Below are positions 1 through 7,511 of a DNA stretch of 64,000 nt, piece after piece. Position numbers and translations under genes: made by a program. Within the stretch, counting starts at the first letter, position 1; every line of letters begins with the position of its first letter. Below the pieces are notes generated by a model that ran no database searches, was not told the DNA's origin, and saw only the letters and a list, made by a program, of their open reading frames with translations. The stretch is from JAJDUF01 sp965214295 (GTDB taxonomy: Bacteria; Chloroflexota; UBA11872; UBA12225; JAJDUF01), in assembly GCA_965214295.1 (NCBI GenBank), contig OZ243944.1, positions 1,860,001 to 1,924,000 of the forward strand. The letters are read 5' to 3'.

Positions 1-545
1 CCGGCCCCTCTCCCACGAGGAGATGGTGTCTGGATTCCCGCTTTCGCGGGAATGACGAACGAGCCAGCGGGAATGACGGGTGGCAGACTCCCCCTCTCTA
101 TCGCTCGGCGATGGAGAGGGGGCCGGGGGGTGAGGACCGGAAACCACGTCAGCAGCCGACAGGCGGCCAGGAGCGACGCCTGTCCGATCAGCAGCCAGAG
201 GGTTGTCGCCACCGGCAGCGGCAGCACGGCCAGCGGCGCAATCGCCAGTGCGACATACGGTGGATAGGTAAAGCCAAAGGCAAAGTCGTCAAGCTCAGTC
301 GCCGTGCCGTCGCTGCGCGGTGGCCGGCCGTGCATTGCCGCGAAGATACCGGCCTTCACCTCCGGGGCGTAGATGCTGTGCCCCTCCAGCACCCACGCTC
401 GCGTGCCGTACCAGCGTGGGAACAGGTCGGTATGGACGCCAAGCCGCTGACCAAGCTGCCAGGTACCCCATACGTCCAGCGCCAGGGCTGCGGCCAGGAG
501 CGTCGCCGCAGCCAGCCGCTCGATGACGAGGCGCTGCCGAGACAC
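1..545 (-). CDS. GT87/DUF2029-like membrane glycosyltransferase, N-terminal part (runs off window)
   Basis: The minus-strand frame opens at a GTG one base after the stop of the upstream gene (positions 543-545) and stays open to the left edge, so only about 180 codons are visible. The N-terminus has one hydrophobic segment, then the pattern FPRWYGTRAWVLEGHSIY and, later, TYPPYVALAIAPLAVLP, followed by a second membrane segment. The order of short helix, acidic/aromatic loop with a G-x-x-I-Y motif and YPP helix is typical of the DUF2029/GT87 polyprenyl-phosphate-mannose mannosyltransferases, which act on the outer face of the membrane. From about codon 140 the frame runs through two dispersed repeats and encodes the peptide VIPAKAGIQ, so the reading may be artificially extended or the gene broken there. 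Close spacing to the next gene suggests an operon of two GT-C enzymes. The donor sugar is unknown. Confidence 0.6.
   Translation of the reverse strand, partial: MSRQRLVIERLAAATLLAAALALDVWGTWQLGQRLGVHTDLFPRWYGTRAWVLEGHSIYAPEVKAGIFAAMHGRPPRSDGTATELDDFAFGFTYPPYVALAIAPLAVLPLPVATTLWLLIGQASLLAACRLLTWFPVLTPRPPLHRRAIERGSLPPVIPAGSFVIPAKAGIQTPSPRGRGA
31..137. repeat. dRS3-like palindrome plus 'ctctcc' inverted repeat
   Basis: Positions 34-53 match ATTCCC-N8-GGGAAT exactly (spacer GCTTTCGC). A half unit follows at about 66-80. Positions 92-137 hold a second family, in which CCCCCTCTC and GAGAGGGGG arms are followed by CCGGGGGGTGAGG. Both lie inside the reading frame of the left-edge glycosyltransferase gene. 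Confidence 0.85.
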
Positions 546-546
546 C

Positions 547-2031
547 TCAGCTACCCGACCGTCCAACCGAGCCGGCCGTCGCCAAGTACGGCGCCTCCTC
601 GTCGAGCGGCTGTATCCCTGGCCGCCGGAGGAGCGTGGGCGTGCGCCGCTCACCGCGACGGAGCCACCAGCCGACAGCGACGACCACGACCGGCACGGCG
701 ATCCCCCAGATCACTGACACCGAGTTGGGCTTGATATAGCTGGGAAAGAACCCTACCAGCCCGATACCCCACTGCTCCGACAGGTGCTCCAGCAGCACGC
801 TCGTTCCGTCCCAGAGGTTATAGCGGAGGGAAGGCGTGAGCAGCAGTTGGTAGACGATCCAGTACCCCGCCGCCGCCAAGACGCAGAACACACTCCACGC
901 CCCGATGCTGTTCCAGCGGGCTAACGGCACCGCCATCACCGCCGCCAGCAGCGGCAAGATGAAGACCAGCATCCGCGCCGGTGGACTCCAGGCGCCAAAC
1001 CAGTAGCTGAAGCTCGCCAGGAACACGTAGTAGGTCACGATGACGAGGAGCAGTACCCAGGAGCGCGGGACCCGTAACCGGCCCAGCTCTGCCAGCCCCC
1101 ACAGCGCCAGCACGTAGACCGGTGCGTAGATCAGCAAGCCGTACTGCTGATCGAGCAGGAGGCCGGCGGCGCCGACGACTATGTTCGCTACTGACACCGA
1201 CCCGAACTCATCTACGGCCGGTATGCCCCCGAACAGCCGGTCGTAGAAGACGAGCAGCCCCACCAGCGACCCGACGGCCGGCAGGACCAGCAACGGCCAC
1301 TGCCAGCGCCGTCGCCACCCGCCGGCCAAGAGCCACGCTCCCGCTACCAGCGCGGCCGTCGGACCGTAGCGCAGGTGCAGCCATGGCAGTAGCGCCACGC
1401 AGCCGCCAATGAGCAACGCTCTCCACCAGTACGGCCGACGACTGAGTATGGCCCGCACCGCGAGGACGAGCAGCAATGCGCCGGGCACTTCGGGATAGAT
1501 CTGATCGGCGTAGAGCAAGAGTGGCGTCGAGAACAGAGCCGCAGCCCACGCTGCCAGCGAGGGCCAGAGCGCACCGGTAAGGTCGCGGGCCAGCAGGAAC
1601 ACCTGCACGCCGAGCAGCCCGGTCAACACCATCATCAAGAGATTCACCCCAAAGGGATCGCCATTGCGGAAGAACGGTAGCACCATGAGGGGCAAGCCTA
1701 GCGGATGCTTCGAGTACACGGCGCCTCCCCGGCCGTAGATCGCGTGCATCTCGTGCAGGTCGCGGGGATCGCCGAGATGGTGCGGGTAGAAGGGGAGGTA
1801 ATGCTTCTCGCGGTAGTTGTTGAGCACGTCGAGGTCGCCGTCGCGCTGGAGTGACGTGGCGATGACCAGGTAGTGCGGCTCATCGCCGGTAATGTAGTAG
1901 ATAGGCTGGGCGTCGCTCATGTGGGTGGCGCGGAAATAAGCAAACGCCCCCAGCGACACGGCAAGCCATAGCCCGGCACACAGGGCCACCAGCCCCAGCC
2001 CGGATTGCCGCCCGCTGTCCGCCGTTTCCAT
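547..2031 (-). CDS. GT-C family (PMT/ArnT-like, GT39) membrane glycosyltransferase
   Basis: A polytopic membrane protein of 494 residues with about ten hydrophobic segments. The first extracytoplasmic loop carries YYITGDEPHYL followed by an R-D-G-D-L-D stretch. An acidic pair (here D-E) just after the first helix is the catalytic/metal-binding position in GT-C enzymes of the PMT/ArnT type, which transfer a sugar from a polyprenyl-phosphate donor to lipid or protein acceptors at the outer membrane face. Later helices (SWYFG-like loop near residue 350) fit the same fold. The ATG at 2031 is chosen because no in-frame start lies upstream; the ribosome site is weak. The C-terminal 35 residues after the last helix are charged and probably cytoplasmic. 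The next gene on the strand starts one base after the stop, implying co-transcription. The substrate cannot be read from sequence. Confidence 0.75.
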   Translation of the reverse strand: METADSGRQSGLGLVALCAGLWLAVSLGAFAYFRATHMSDAQPIYYITGDEPHYLVIATSLQRDGDLDVLNNYREKHYLPFYPHHLGDPRDLHEMHAIYGRGGAVYSKHPLGLPLMVLPFFRNGDPFGVNLLMMVLTGLLGVQVFLLARDLTGALWPSLAAWAAALFSTPLLLYADQIYPEVPGALLLVLAVRAILSRRPYWWRALLIGGCVALLPWLHLRYGPTAALVAGAWLLAGGWRRRWQWPLLVLPAVGSLVGLLVFYDRLFGGIPAVDEFGSVSVANIVVGAAGLLLDQQYGLLIYAPVYVLALWGLAELGRLRVPRSWVLLLVIVTYYVFLASFSYWFGAWSPPARMLVFILPLLAAVMAVPLARWNSIGAWSVFCVLAAAGYWIVYQLLLTPSLRYNLWDGTSVLLEHLSEQWGIGLVGFFPSYIKPNSVSVIWGIAVPVVVVAVGWWLRRGERRTPTLLRRPGIQPLDEEAPYLATAGSVGRSGS

Positions 2032-2170
2032 GCTCTCAGGCGCAAGGGTACCAGCGCCGACGACCGGGCCACCTCCTCCTCGTCACCGCTCGTCACCGCT
2101 TGACGCCGATGATATCATCGTGATACCATAACGATACAGTCTTCTAGCTCACTATGGAGATGGTGCAACG

Positions 2171-3064
2171 ATGAGCGAGACACGTCGCGACGGAATCCCC
2201 GGACTGGGTCTCTTGGTAATCCTGCCCCTCCTGCTCCTCGCCGACATTGCGTGGTTCGTCCTCATCTGGATTTTCCTCGCTGCCGAGGCGTTCTCGTTCG
2301 CCACTGCGCTCTGGCAGTTGATCCCCTCGCTCCTCATCGGCATTGTGCTCATCGTGAGCCTGGGGGGATTTTTCAAGGTTGACCCCAACGAGGGCAAGGT
2401 CTTCCAGCTCTTCGGTGCCTACCGTGGCACGGCCCGCCAACCCGGCCTACGCTGGACCAACCCCTTCTACACGAAAGAGGGCATCTCGTTGCGCGTGCGT
2501 AACTTCGAGACCGGTCGGCTCAAGGTCAACGACCGGCGTGGCAACCCGATCGAGATTGCGGCCGTCGTCGTCTGGCGGGTCGTGGATACTGCCGAGGCCG
2601 CCTTTCAAGTAGACGACTACGAGAACTACGTCCACGTGCAGAGCGAGGCGGCCGTTCGCAATCTGGCAACCGGCTACTCTTACGACGTACACGAGGCCGG
2701 AGAGATCAGCCTGACTACGCACACCGCCGAGATTTCCGAGCAGCTCAAGACCGAGATTCAAGACCGGCTGGCGCAAGCCGGCGTCGAGGTGCAGGAGGCG
2801 CGCGTCAGCCACCTCGCCTATGCCCCGGAGATCGCCGCCGCCATGCTGCGCCGGCAGCAAGCCAGCGCCGTGATCGCTGCCCGCCAGAAGATCGTCGAAG
2901 GGGCCGTGGGCATGGTCGAGAACGCGCTCGCCATGCTGTCCGAGCGCGGGGTCATCGAGCTGGACGAGGAGCGTAAGGCCGCGATGGTCAGCAACCTACT
3001 CGTCGTCCTCACCAGCGAGCACGCCACCCAGCCCGTCGTCAACACCGGCACGCTCTACCAGTAA
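2171..3064 (+). CDS. SPFH / band 7 (stomatin-prohibitin-like) membrane protein
   Basis: 297 residues. Two hydrophobic segments at about 10-65 (LVILPLLLLADIAWFVLIWI, then a second) anchor the protein. They are followed by a typical SPFH start, VDPNEGKVFQLFGAYRGT and QPGLRWTNPF, and the core AAVVVWRVVDTAEAAFQVDDY. The C-terminal part is the Ala/Glu-rich helical region (EIAAAMLRRQQASAVIAARQ) that drives oligomer formation in flotillin/prohibitin relatives, ending in TLYQ. Such proteins scaffold membrane microdomains or regulate membrane proteases. A GGAG lies about 11 bases before the ATG. The gene is transcribed divergently from the glycosyltransferase operon, with 139 bp between them. No NfeD-like partner is present, so it is a stand-alone SPFH gene. 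Family assignment is firm; the cellular role is inferred. Confidence 0.9.
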   Translation: MSETRRDGIPGLGLLVILPLLLLADIAWFVLIWIFLAAEAFSFATALWQLIPSLLIGIVLIVSLGGFFKVDPNEGKVFQLFGAYRGTARQPGLRWTNPFYTKEGISLRVRNFETGRLKVNDRRGNPIEIAAVVVWRVVDTAEAAFQVDDYENYVHVQSEAAVRNLATGYSYDVHEAGEISLTTHTAEISEQLKTEIQDRLAQAGVEVQEARVSHLAYAPEIAAAMLRRQQASAVIAARQKIVEGAVGMVENALAMLSERGVIELDEERKAAMVSNLLVVLTSEHATQPVVNTGTLYQ

Positions 3065-3153
3065 CGGGCCGCGTGAGGGTAGAAGAAGTGGAAAGAAGGT
3101 GGGAGCAGAATCAGGATTTACGGGATGGAAGGATGGACAGTTAGGTGGGGATA

Positions 3154-3226
3154 CCGTCACTCCGGCTTTCGCCGGAGTCCAGGCCCCCGGCCCCTAGACT
3201 GTGGCTTCCGCCGCAACGACGAGCGC
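3154..3226. repeat. Degenerate palindromic units between SPFH and RHH genes
   Basis: The 338-bp gap after the SPFH gene holds a palindromic unit of the CTCCGGC-TTTC-GCCGGAG type at about 3159-3178 flanked by GTCA and CCAGG. A second half unit in inverse orientation lies near 3200-3226. Nothing else recognisable is seen in 3065-3402. Confidence 0.7.
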
Positions 3227-3402
3227 CAGGGCGCGTTTCGCTGTGCCCCAATACAAAACCTACGCCTGTCAGCCCCCGCACCGGCCCAGTAGACCGCAAG
3301 CAACCGGCGGGCACGCCGAGGGTACCGTGTACCGGACTACCGTCTATCCCGGCAGCCGCGGTGTCCTCGCCCTACACTCGGCAGTTCTAGCAGGCGTTTT
3401 CT

Positions 3403-3615
3403 ATGTCCCCGAGGAAAGCCTTTCCGCTCCGCATTGATGCCGAGTTGTACGCGGCGCTGCAACGCTGGGCCGCCGACGACTTCCGCAGCGTCAACGGCCA
3501 GATCGAATACCTGCTCCGCGCTGCGCTGCGGCAAGCCGGGCGCCTGAATTCCGAGCACGAGCCACCGAACGGCGGCATTCGCCAGGAGGCAGCAGATGAA
3601 AGAAAGACTCCGTGA
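3403..3615 (+). CDS. Arc/MetJ-type ribbon-helix-helix DNA-binding protein
   Basis: 70 residues. The core KAFPLRIDAELYAALQRWA, then SVNGQIEYLLRAAL, is the classical ribbon-helix-helix pattern: a short beta strand with alternating polar/hydrophobic residues (FPLRI), helix A, a turn with S-V-N, and helix B ending in LLRAAL. Proteins of this type bind operator DNA as dimers and often autoregulate two-gene units. The downstream gene overlaps the last 20 bases and has a strong Shine-Dalgarno sequence (CCAGGAGG) inside this gene, so the two are a translationally linked pair. The C-terminal 25 residues after the RHH fold are low-complexity and polar. An antitoxin or repressor role is possible, but the partner is not a recognised toxin. 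Confidence 0.75.
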   Translation: MSPRKAFPLRIDAELYAALQRWAADDFRSVNGQIEYLLRAALRQAGRLNSEHEPPNGGIRQEAADERKTP

Positions 3616-4027
3616 CAAATCACGAGACGACCTGACGCACGCCCTGAACTCGTTGGGCGTAGGCGCCGAGATGGCTGAACGCGGACGATCCGAAGAGAAC
3701 ATCCAAAAGCCGCGGGGCAAACGTTCCCTGGGAGTTATTGACCTGCCGAAAGGACCGATCAGCTGCATCAATTTCGTCAGGCAAGACGGGTCACAATATA
3801 GTCCGCCTAGATGGTGGATTGTGCTCTGCATACCGGATGAGCGGCCGTTCTCGAAGCGCCGAACGGTCAAGATCAAGACCGTCAAGAAGATCGGCAACCT
3901 GGAAATTCGTAGGTACGTCGCAGAGTTTCGTGGATGGACGTTGCAAGTGGATAAGCGATTTGCACCGACAGCCCAAGATTGGACAACCATTCGGAAGATC
4001 GCTGATTATCTCCTTGCCTCTCGTTGA
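3596..4027 (+). CDS. Hypothetical protein paired with RHH gene
   Basis: 143 residues, basic, no membrane segment and no family I recognise. The first 50 residues are polar and charged (KERLRDKSRDDLTHALNSLG, probably helical). Residues 60-143 look like an alpha/beta domain with WWIVLCIPDERPFSKRRTVK and a C-terminal TTIRKIADYLLASR helix. The start is supported by CCAGGAGG about nine bases before the ATG, inside the RHH gene. Base composition is less GC-rich than the flanking core genes, which fits recent acquisition. Together with the preceding RHH gene it looks like a two-gene regulatory or toxin-antitoxin-type module, but no RNase, PIN, kinase or acetyltransferase signature is visible, so the function is unassigned. 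Confidence 0.5.
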   Translation: MKERLRDKSRDDLTHALNSLGVGAEMAERGRSEENIQKPRGKRSLGVIDLPKGPISCINFVRQDGSQYSPPRWWIVLCIPDERPFSKRRTVKIKTVKKIGNLEIRRYVAEFRGWTLQVDKRFAPTAQDWTTIRKIADYLLASR

Positions 4028-4395
4028 GTTGGACCTAACCCCCGCCCCCTCTGACAGGGGTAGGCACGAGGCCGGCCGTAGGGGCGCAGCATGCTGCGCC
4101 CGCCCCCCCGCTATGCGGGGGGACCATAGGAGGGCTGACATTTGTAGAGGCGCGCTTCATCGCGCCCCGCCACCCACCATTCCCACCATCACATCCGTCA
4201 TTCCCGCTTTCGTGGGAATCCAGGGCCATTCCTAGTCCCTGTTCCAGGCCTCCACCCCCTCTCCACATGGTGGAGAGGGGGCCGGGGGGTGAGGGCCACC
4301 CCGCTACGCCAAGCCCCAACGCCAGGCGCCGGCCGCGGGGCCCGGGGGGTGAGGCGCCAGCACTGCCCGACTCGTTCGGTAGAGCGGTACAGACG
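4028..4395. repeat. Repeat-packed intergenic region (three palindrome families)
   Basis: This 368-bp gap is almost entirely repeats. Positions 4082-4101 are a 20-bp perfect palindrome centred on GCATGC. At 4108-4140 there is a CGGGGGGACCATAGGAGGG unit. At 4200-4219 lies an exact ATTCCC-N8-GGGAAT unit. At 4255-4294 is a CCCCTCTCCA / TGGAGAGGGG hairpin followed by CCGGGGGGTGAGG, and a second CCGGGGGGTGAGG lies near 4340. An upstream in-frame start for the following methyltransferase lies inside this repeat (4267) and is not believed to be used. Confidence 0.85.
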
Positions 4396-5400
4396 ATGGT
4401 AGCGACAACCGAGCGCCAGGAGCGGCCGGCAGCAGCCACCGGCGCGGCGGCAGTATCTCCGTATCTGGCCCCAAACCACATCTACTGTGGCGATGCACGG
4501 CTGCTCCTCCCGCACGTGCAGCCGGAGAGCATCGCCCTCAGTTTCTGGTCGCCACCCTACTTTGTCGGCAAGTCGTATGAGGTGCACCTGACCTATACAG
4601 CGTGGTGCGCGCTCCTGGAGACGACGGTACGCCTCCACTTTCCGATCATCGTCCCCGGTGGCTTTCTCGTCATCAACATTGCCGACATCCTCTGCTTTCC
4701 CGATCCGACGATGCCCAGAATCCAAGCCGATACCGTCAGTCAGAAGCACCTCAAGGTGACACGCGAGGATGTGCTCGCGGCAAAAAGTGCCCATCCCCAC
4801 TACAACCGGTATCAGCTCGCTGCCCGGTTAGGCGTCAGTGAGCAGACTATCCAGCGGCGCCTGGAAAACAACAATGTGCGCGGCGGCAAGTACGCGACGC
4901 AAACACGGGTCAAGTTAGTCGGCGGCCTGGTCGAGCAGTGGGGCGTACAGGCCGGCTTCTACCTCTATGACCGCCGGGTGTGGGCCAAAGACCCGGCCTG
5001 GGAGAACGGCCGCTGGCACAGTAGCTCCTATCGCGCGGTGGACGAGTTCGAGTACCTCTACGTCTTCTGGAAGCCCGGGATCACGACCGTAGACCGGCAG
5101 CGGCTCTCGCCGGACGAGTGGCAAGCCTGGGGATCGCGCGGCGTCTGGCAGATCCCGTCGGTGCGCGCCAACGACGACCACCCGGCCAAGTTCCCTGGCG
5201 AGTTGGCGCGCCGGGTCGTGCGGCTCTTCTCCGCGCCGGAGGCGGTGGTGCTGGACTGCTTTGCCGGCAGCGGCACCACACCGGTCGCAGCAATCCATGA
5301 GGGCCGGCAGTACCTCGGCATAGACCTGCTGCCGCAGTATGTAGCGCTCGCCGAGCGCAACTGCCACCGCGCCACGGAGCAGCGCCACCAGCTACGCTGA
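4396..5400 (+). CDS. DNA methyltransferase (N4-cytosine/N6-adenine type) with internal helix-turn-helix
   Basis: From the ATG at 4396 the protein is about 334 residues. NHIYCGDARLLL opens the catalytic domain, and ALSFWSPPYFVGKSY holds motif IV as SPPY, the form common in N4-cytosine enzymes. DCFAGSGTTPVAA (the AdoMet-binding F-x-G-x-G motif) follows near the end with YLGIDLLPQYVALAERN. This order (IV before I) is the beta class. Between them, residues about 130-165 read YQLAARLGVSEQTIQRRLEN, a clear helix-turn-helix placed where the target-recognition region normally lies. No endonuclease gene is adjacent, so it is either solitary or the relic of a restriction system. The frame also opens at 4267, but that stretch is repeat DNA. 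Confidence 0.85.
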   Translation: MVATTERQERPAAATGAAAVSPYLAPNHIYCGDARLLLPHVQPESIALSFWSPPYFVGKSYEVHLTYTAWCALLETTVRLHFPIIVPGGFLVINIADILCFPDPTMPRIQADTVSQKHLKVTREDVLAAKSAHPHYNRYQLAARLGVSEQTIQRRLENNNVRGGKYATQTRVKLVGGLVEQWGVQAGFYLYDRRVWAKDPAWENGRWHSSSYRAVDEFEYLYVFWKPGITTVDRQRLSPDEWQAWGSRGVWQIPSVRANDDHPAKFPGELARRVVRLFSAPEAVVLDCFAGSGTTPVAAIHEGRQYLGIDLLPQYVALAERNCHRATEQRHQLR

Positions 5401-5448
5401 AAGCATCCCCGTCCTTGCGACGCAGGCCGCAATCCAGCTGCCCCCTTC

Positions 5449-5476
5449 CGTCATTCTGGCGGAAGCCGGAATCCAG
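5449..5476. repeat. Degenerate palindromic unit between MTase and PHP genes
   Basis: GTCATTCTGGCGGAAGCCGGAATCCAGG is a diverged copy of the ATTCCC-N8-GGGAAT unit, in the convergent gap after the methyltransferase. The gap is short (155 bp) and holds no other feature I can support. Confidence 0.6.
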
Positions 5477-5555
5477 GGGTGGGCATGATGGAGACCAGGC
5501 CGGGGCTGCCCGGTCGTCCCCCGGCGGGTCGGGGGGGAGTCCGATTCCCACCTCG

Positions 5556-6248
5556 TCATTGCGGGACCAGCCGCAGCCGCTTGCGCCAGCGAGCGGTGAT
5601 GCTGTGGAAGTGGACTGTCGGGCGGCTGAGGCCACCGCCTGGCCGGGCGCGGCGGAGCTGCGCCAGCAGCGCGGCCGGCTCGCGGGCCGGCGGCTCATCC
5701 AAGAGCATGTAGGCCGCGCCGACCTCGTGCGGCGCGTGGGCATCGCTGCCCGCAGTCAACGCCAGTCCATGCTGCTCCGCAAACTCGGCGGCCCGCCGGT
5801 TATCGCCAGGGAACGTTACACGCGCGTTGACGACCTCAATTGCGTCCACCAGATGCCCTACGCGCCGCAGCGCCGGCTCACGCAAGCGCGAGCCGCGCAG
5901 TCGGTCGAGCGGGTGGGGCACGGTGACGAGGCCTCCTTGGTCACGGATGCGCGCGATGGTCTCCTCGGGCGTCAGGCCACGGGGGATTTCCCGCTCCAGG
6001 AACAGGCCAATAATCTCCCCCTCGGTGGTCTTGATCTCCTCGCCCGCGACAATTAGCTCTGGATAGCGGTCGCGCAGCGCCAGCGCCGTGCGGAGGACGT
6101 TGTGATCGGTGATTGCAAGCAGGTCTATACCGCGCCGGCAGGCAACGGCGACGATCTCCTCCGGGTTGGCGAGACTATCGGCCGAATCCCAGGTGTGCGT
6201 GTGCAGGTCGGCGCGATAAACCCGCTGCAGGGGATTGGCGGCGCTCAT
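5556..6248 (-). CDS. PHP-domain metal-dependent phosphoesterase
   Basis: 230 residues with the full set of PHP metal-binding motifs: DLHTHTWDSADS near the N-terminus, LLAITDHNVL, the glutamate in IVAGEEIKT, VTVPHPLDRLRG, and TAGSDAHAPHEVG. This is the stand-alone histidinol-phosphatase-like/TrpH-like family, which hydrolyses phosphomonoesters or short nucleotides with three bound metals. The ATG overlaps the stop of the upstream membrane-protein gene by four bases (ATGA), so the two are translationally coupled. The purine-rich end of a dispersed repeat (GGGGTGAGG) lies at the position of its ribosome-binding site. The last 25 residues beyond the fold are basic (ITARWRKRLRLVP). The specific substrate is not predictable. 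Confidence 0.88.
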   Translation of the reverse strand: MSAANPLQRVYRADLHTHTWDSADSLANPEEIVAVACRRGIDLLAITDHNVLRTALALRDRYPELIVAGEEIKTTEGEIIGLFLEREIPRGLTPEETIARIRDQGGLVTVPHPLDRLRGSRLREPALRRVGHLVDAIEVVNARVTFPGDNRRAAEFAEQHGLALTAGSDAHAPHEVGAAYMLLDEPPAREPAALLAQLRRARPGGGLSRPTVHFHSITARWRKRLRLVPQ

Positions 6249-7318
6249 ACCTCACCCCCCGGCCTCACCTCACCTCTGTCGCTACGCGACTCCCCCTCTC
6301 CACAAGTGGAGAGGGGGCCGGGGGGTGAGGCCAGCAGGTACCGCCGTGCGACGAGGAAGAAGGCCAGCACACCGAGCACGACCCCGAACCAGAGCGTGCA
6401 GAAGCGGATCAGCACGGTCGCGGCCCCGGCGGCGCTGGGCGACAGAGTGCCCCGCAGGAGTACCAGGATGCTCCCTTCGGCCGCGCCCATGCCACCCGGC
6501 AGCATGGAGCCGGCACCCAGGAGTGTCGCCGAGGCTAGGATGAACGTCGCTTGCAGCAGCGTCGTCCACCCCGGCGCGGCACCTACCCCGAGCAAGATCA
6601 GATAAAAGGCCAGACCCTCACCGCCCCAGGAGACGATACCCAGTCCGACGGCCACCGCCAATGGACGCGGGCGCAGGAGCGTGTAGGCGCTGAGGTACAG
6701 CGTGTGCAGGTGGTGGACACGACCTTGCAGCGGCCCGATCCTTTCGAGCCGCTTGAACACCGCTTCCGCCAACCGCCGGTACTGCAGGACGATCACAACC
6801 GCACTGCCCACGAGCAGCAGGACAACAACGGCTGGCCACCCGGCCGGGTAAGCAAGCAGCCCGATGGCCGCCAAGGCCACCATGGCCAGCCCGTCGCTGA
6901 ACCGCTCGGCAAAGATGATGGGTGCCGAACGGGTCAAGGGCGTCCCGGCCGCGCCCCGCAGCAGAAAGGACTTGAGCAGTTCCCCCACCTTGCCCGGGGT
7001 GAGCACCATCATAAAGCCGCTGAGAAAGATCGCCAAGCTCGGCCCTGGCGGCACCCGGATATCCAGTAAGCGGAGATAGTAGTGCCACTTGACAAAGCGC
7101 AGCCCGTAGTTGAGCGTCGTCAGCGCGAGCACCGGGAGCAGCCACGGCCAGGGAAACGCCGCGAGCGACCGTCCCAGCGCCGGCGCGTCGGCATAGAGCG
7201 TGAGGCCGGCCAGCACGAGCATGGCGAAGAGCACCCCTAGCCCCAGTCTGCGCCAGAGCTTGCCGCCCCACAGCGCAGTAGGCGGCGCGGCGCTCCGGTC
7301 ATCGTGAGACGGGTACAC
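6245..7318 (-). CDS. YbhN/UPF0104 family membrane protein (LPG synthase TM-like, flippase-type)
   Basis: 357 residues with about eight membrane helices. The conserved region FVKWHYYLRLLDIRVP, then FLSGFMMVLTPGKVGELLKSFLL, with the PGK-x-GE-x-x-K signature, and later LGAGSMLPGGMGAAEGSI, is diagnostic of the lysylphosphatidylglycerol-synthase membrane-domain family (UPF0104/YbhN). Without the soluble synthetase domain these proteins are thought to move lipid-linked molecules across the membrane. After the final helix the frame passes into a dispersed repeat and encodes about 28 non-conserved residues (SPPGPLSTCGEGES...), so the natural C-terminus was probably replaced by the repeat insertion. 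The stop overlaps the PHP gene start. Confidence 0.85.
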   Translation of the reverse strand: MYPSHDDRSAAPPTALWGGKLWRRLGLGVLFAMLVLAGLTLYADAPALGRSLAAFPWPWLLPVLALTTLNYGLRFVKWHYYLRLLDIRVPPGPSLAIFLSGFMMVLTPGKVGELLKSFLLRGAAGTPLTRSAPIIFAERFSDGLAMVALAAIGLLAYPAGWPAVVVLLLVGSAVVIVLQYRRLAEAVFKRLERIGPLQGRVHHLHTLYLSAYTLLRPRPLAVAVGLGIVSWGGEGLAFYLILLGVGAAPGWTTLLQATFILASATLLGAGSMLPGGMGAAEGSILVLLRGTLSPSAAGAATVLIRFCTLWFGVVLGVLAFFLVARRYLLASPPGPLSTCGEGESRSDRGEVRPGGEV

Positions 7319-7407
7319 AGCCCCTCCTTTGCCCTCGCGGTATGCTCACCGGCCGGTCGCAATGAGTCTACTACGTTGCTCTTTCCCGGCCATAACACGC
7401 ACGAGCC

Positions 7408-7497
7408 GGTCATTCCCGCGTGCCCGGGAATCCGGACCTCTCCGTCATTGCGGCGGAAGCCGCAATCCAGTCATTCCCGCGCACGCGGGAATCCAGG
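7408..7497. repeat. Triple palindromic array
   Basis: Two exact ATTCCC-N8-GGGAAT units (7412-7431 and 7472-7491) flank a diverged unit of the TCATTGCGGCGGAAGCCGCAAT type. All three are in the same orientation, in the 193-bp space between the hydrolase and membrane-protein genes. Such clustering suggests repeated insertion at the same target or unit duplication. Confidence 0.85.
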
Positions 7498-7511
7498 GCG
7501 GCCACCGGCGC

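Noticed and set aside
111..734. Long plus-strand frame over the left-edge genes
   Set aside because: It lies antisense to two minus-strand membrane proteins with family motifs, is Arg/Pro-rich and passes through repeats.
2100..2150. Sigma-70 promoter before the SPFH gene
   Set aside because: TTGACG is present, but no convincing -10 hexamer lies at 16-18 bp; the evidence is too weak to list.
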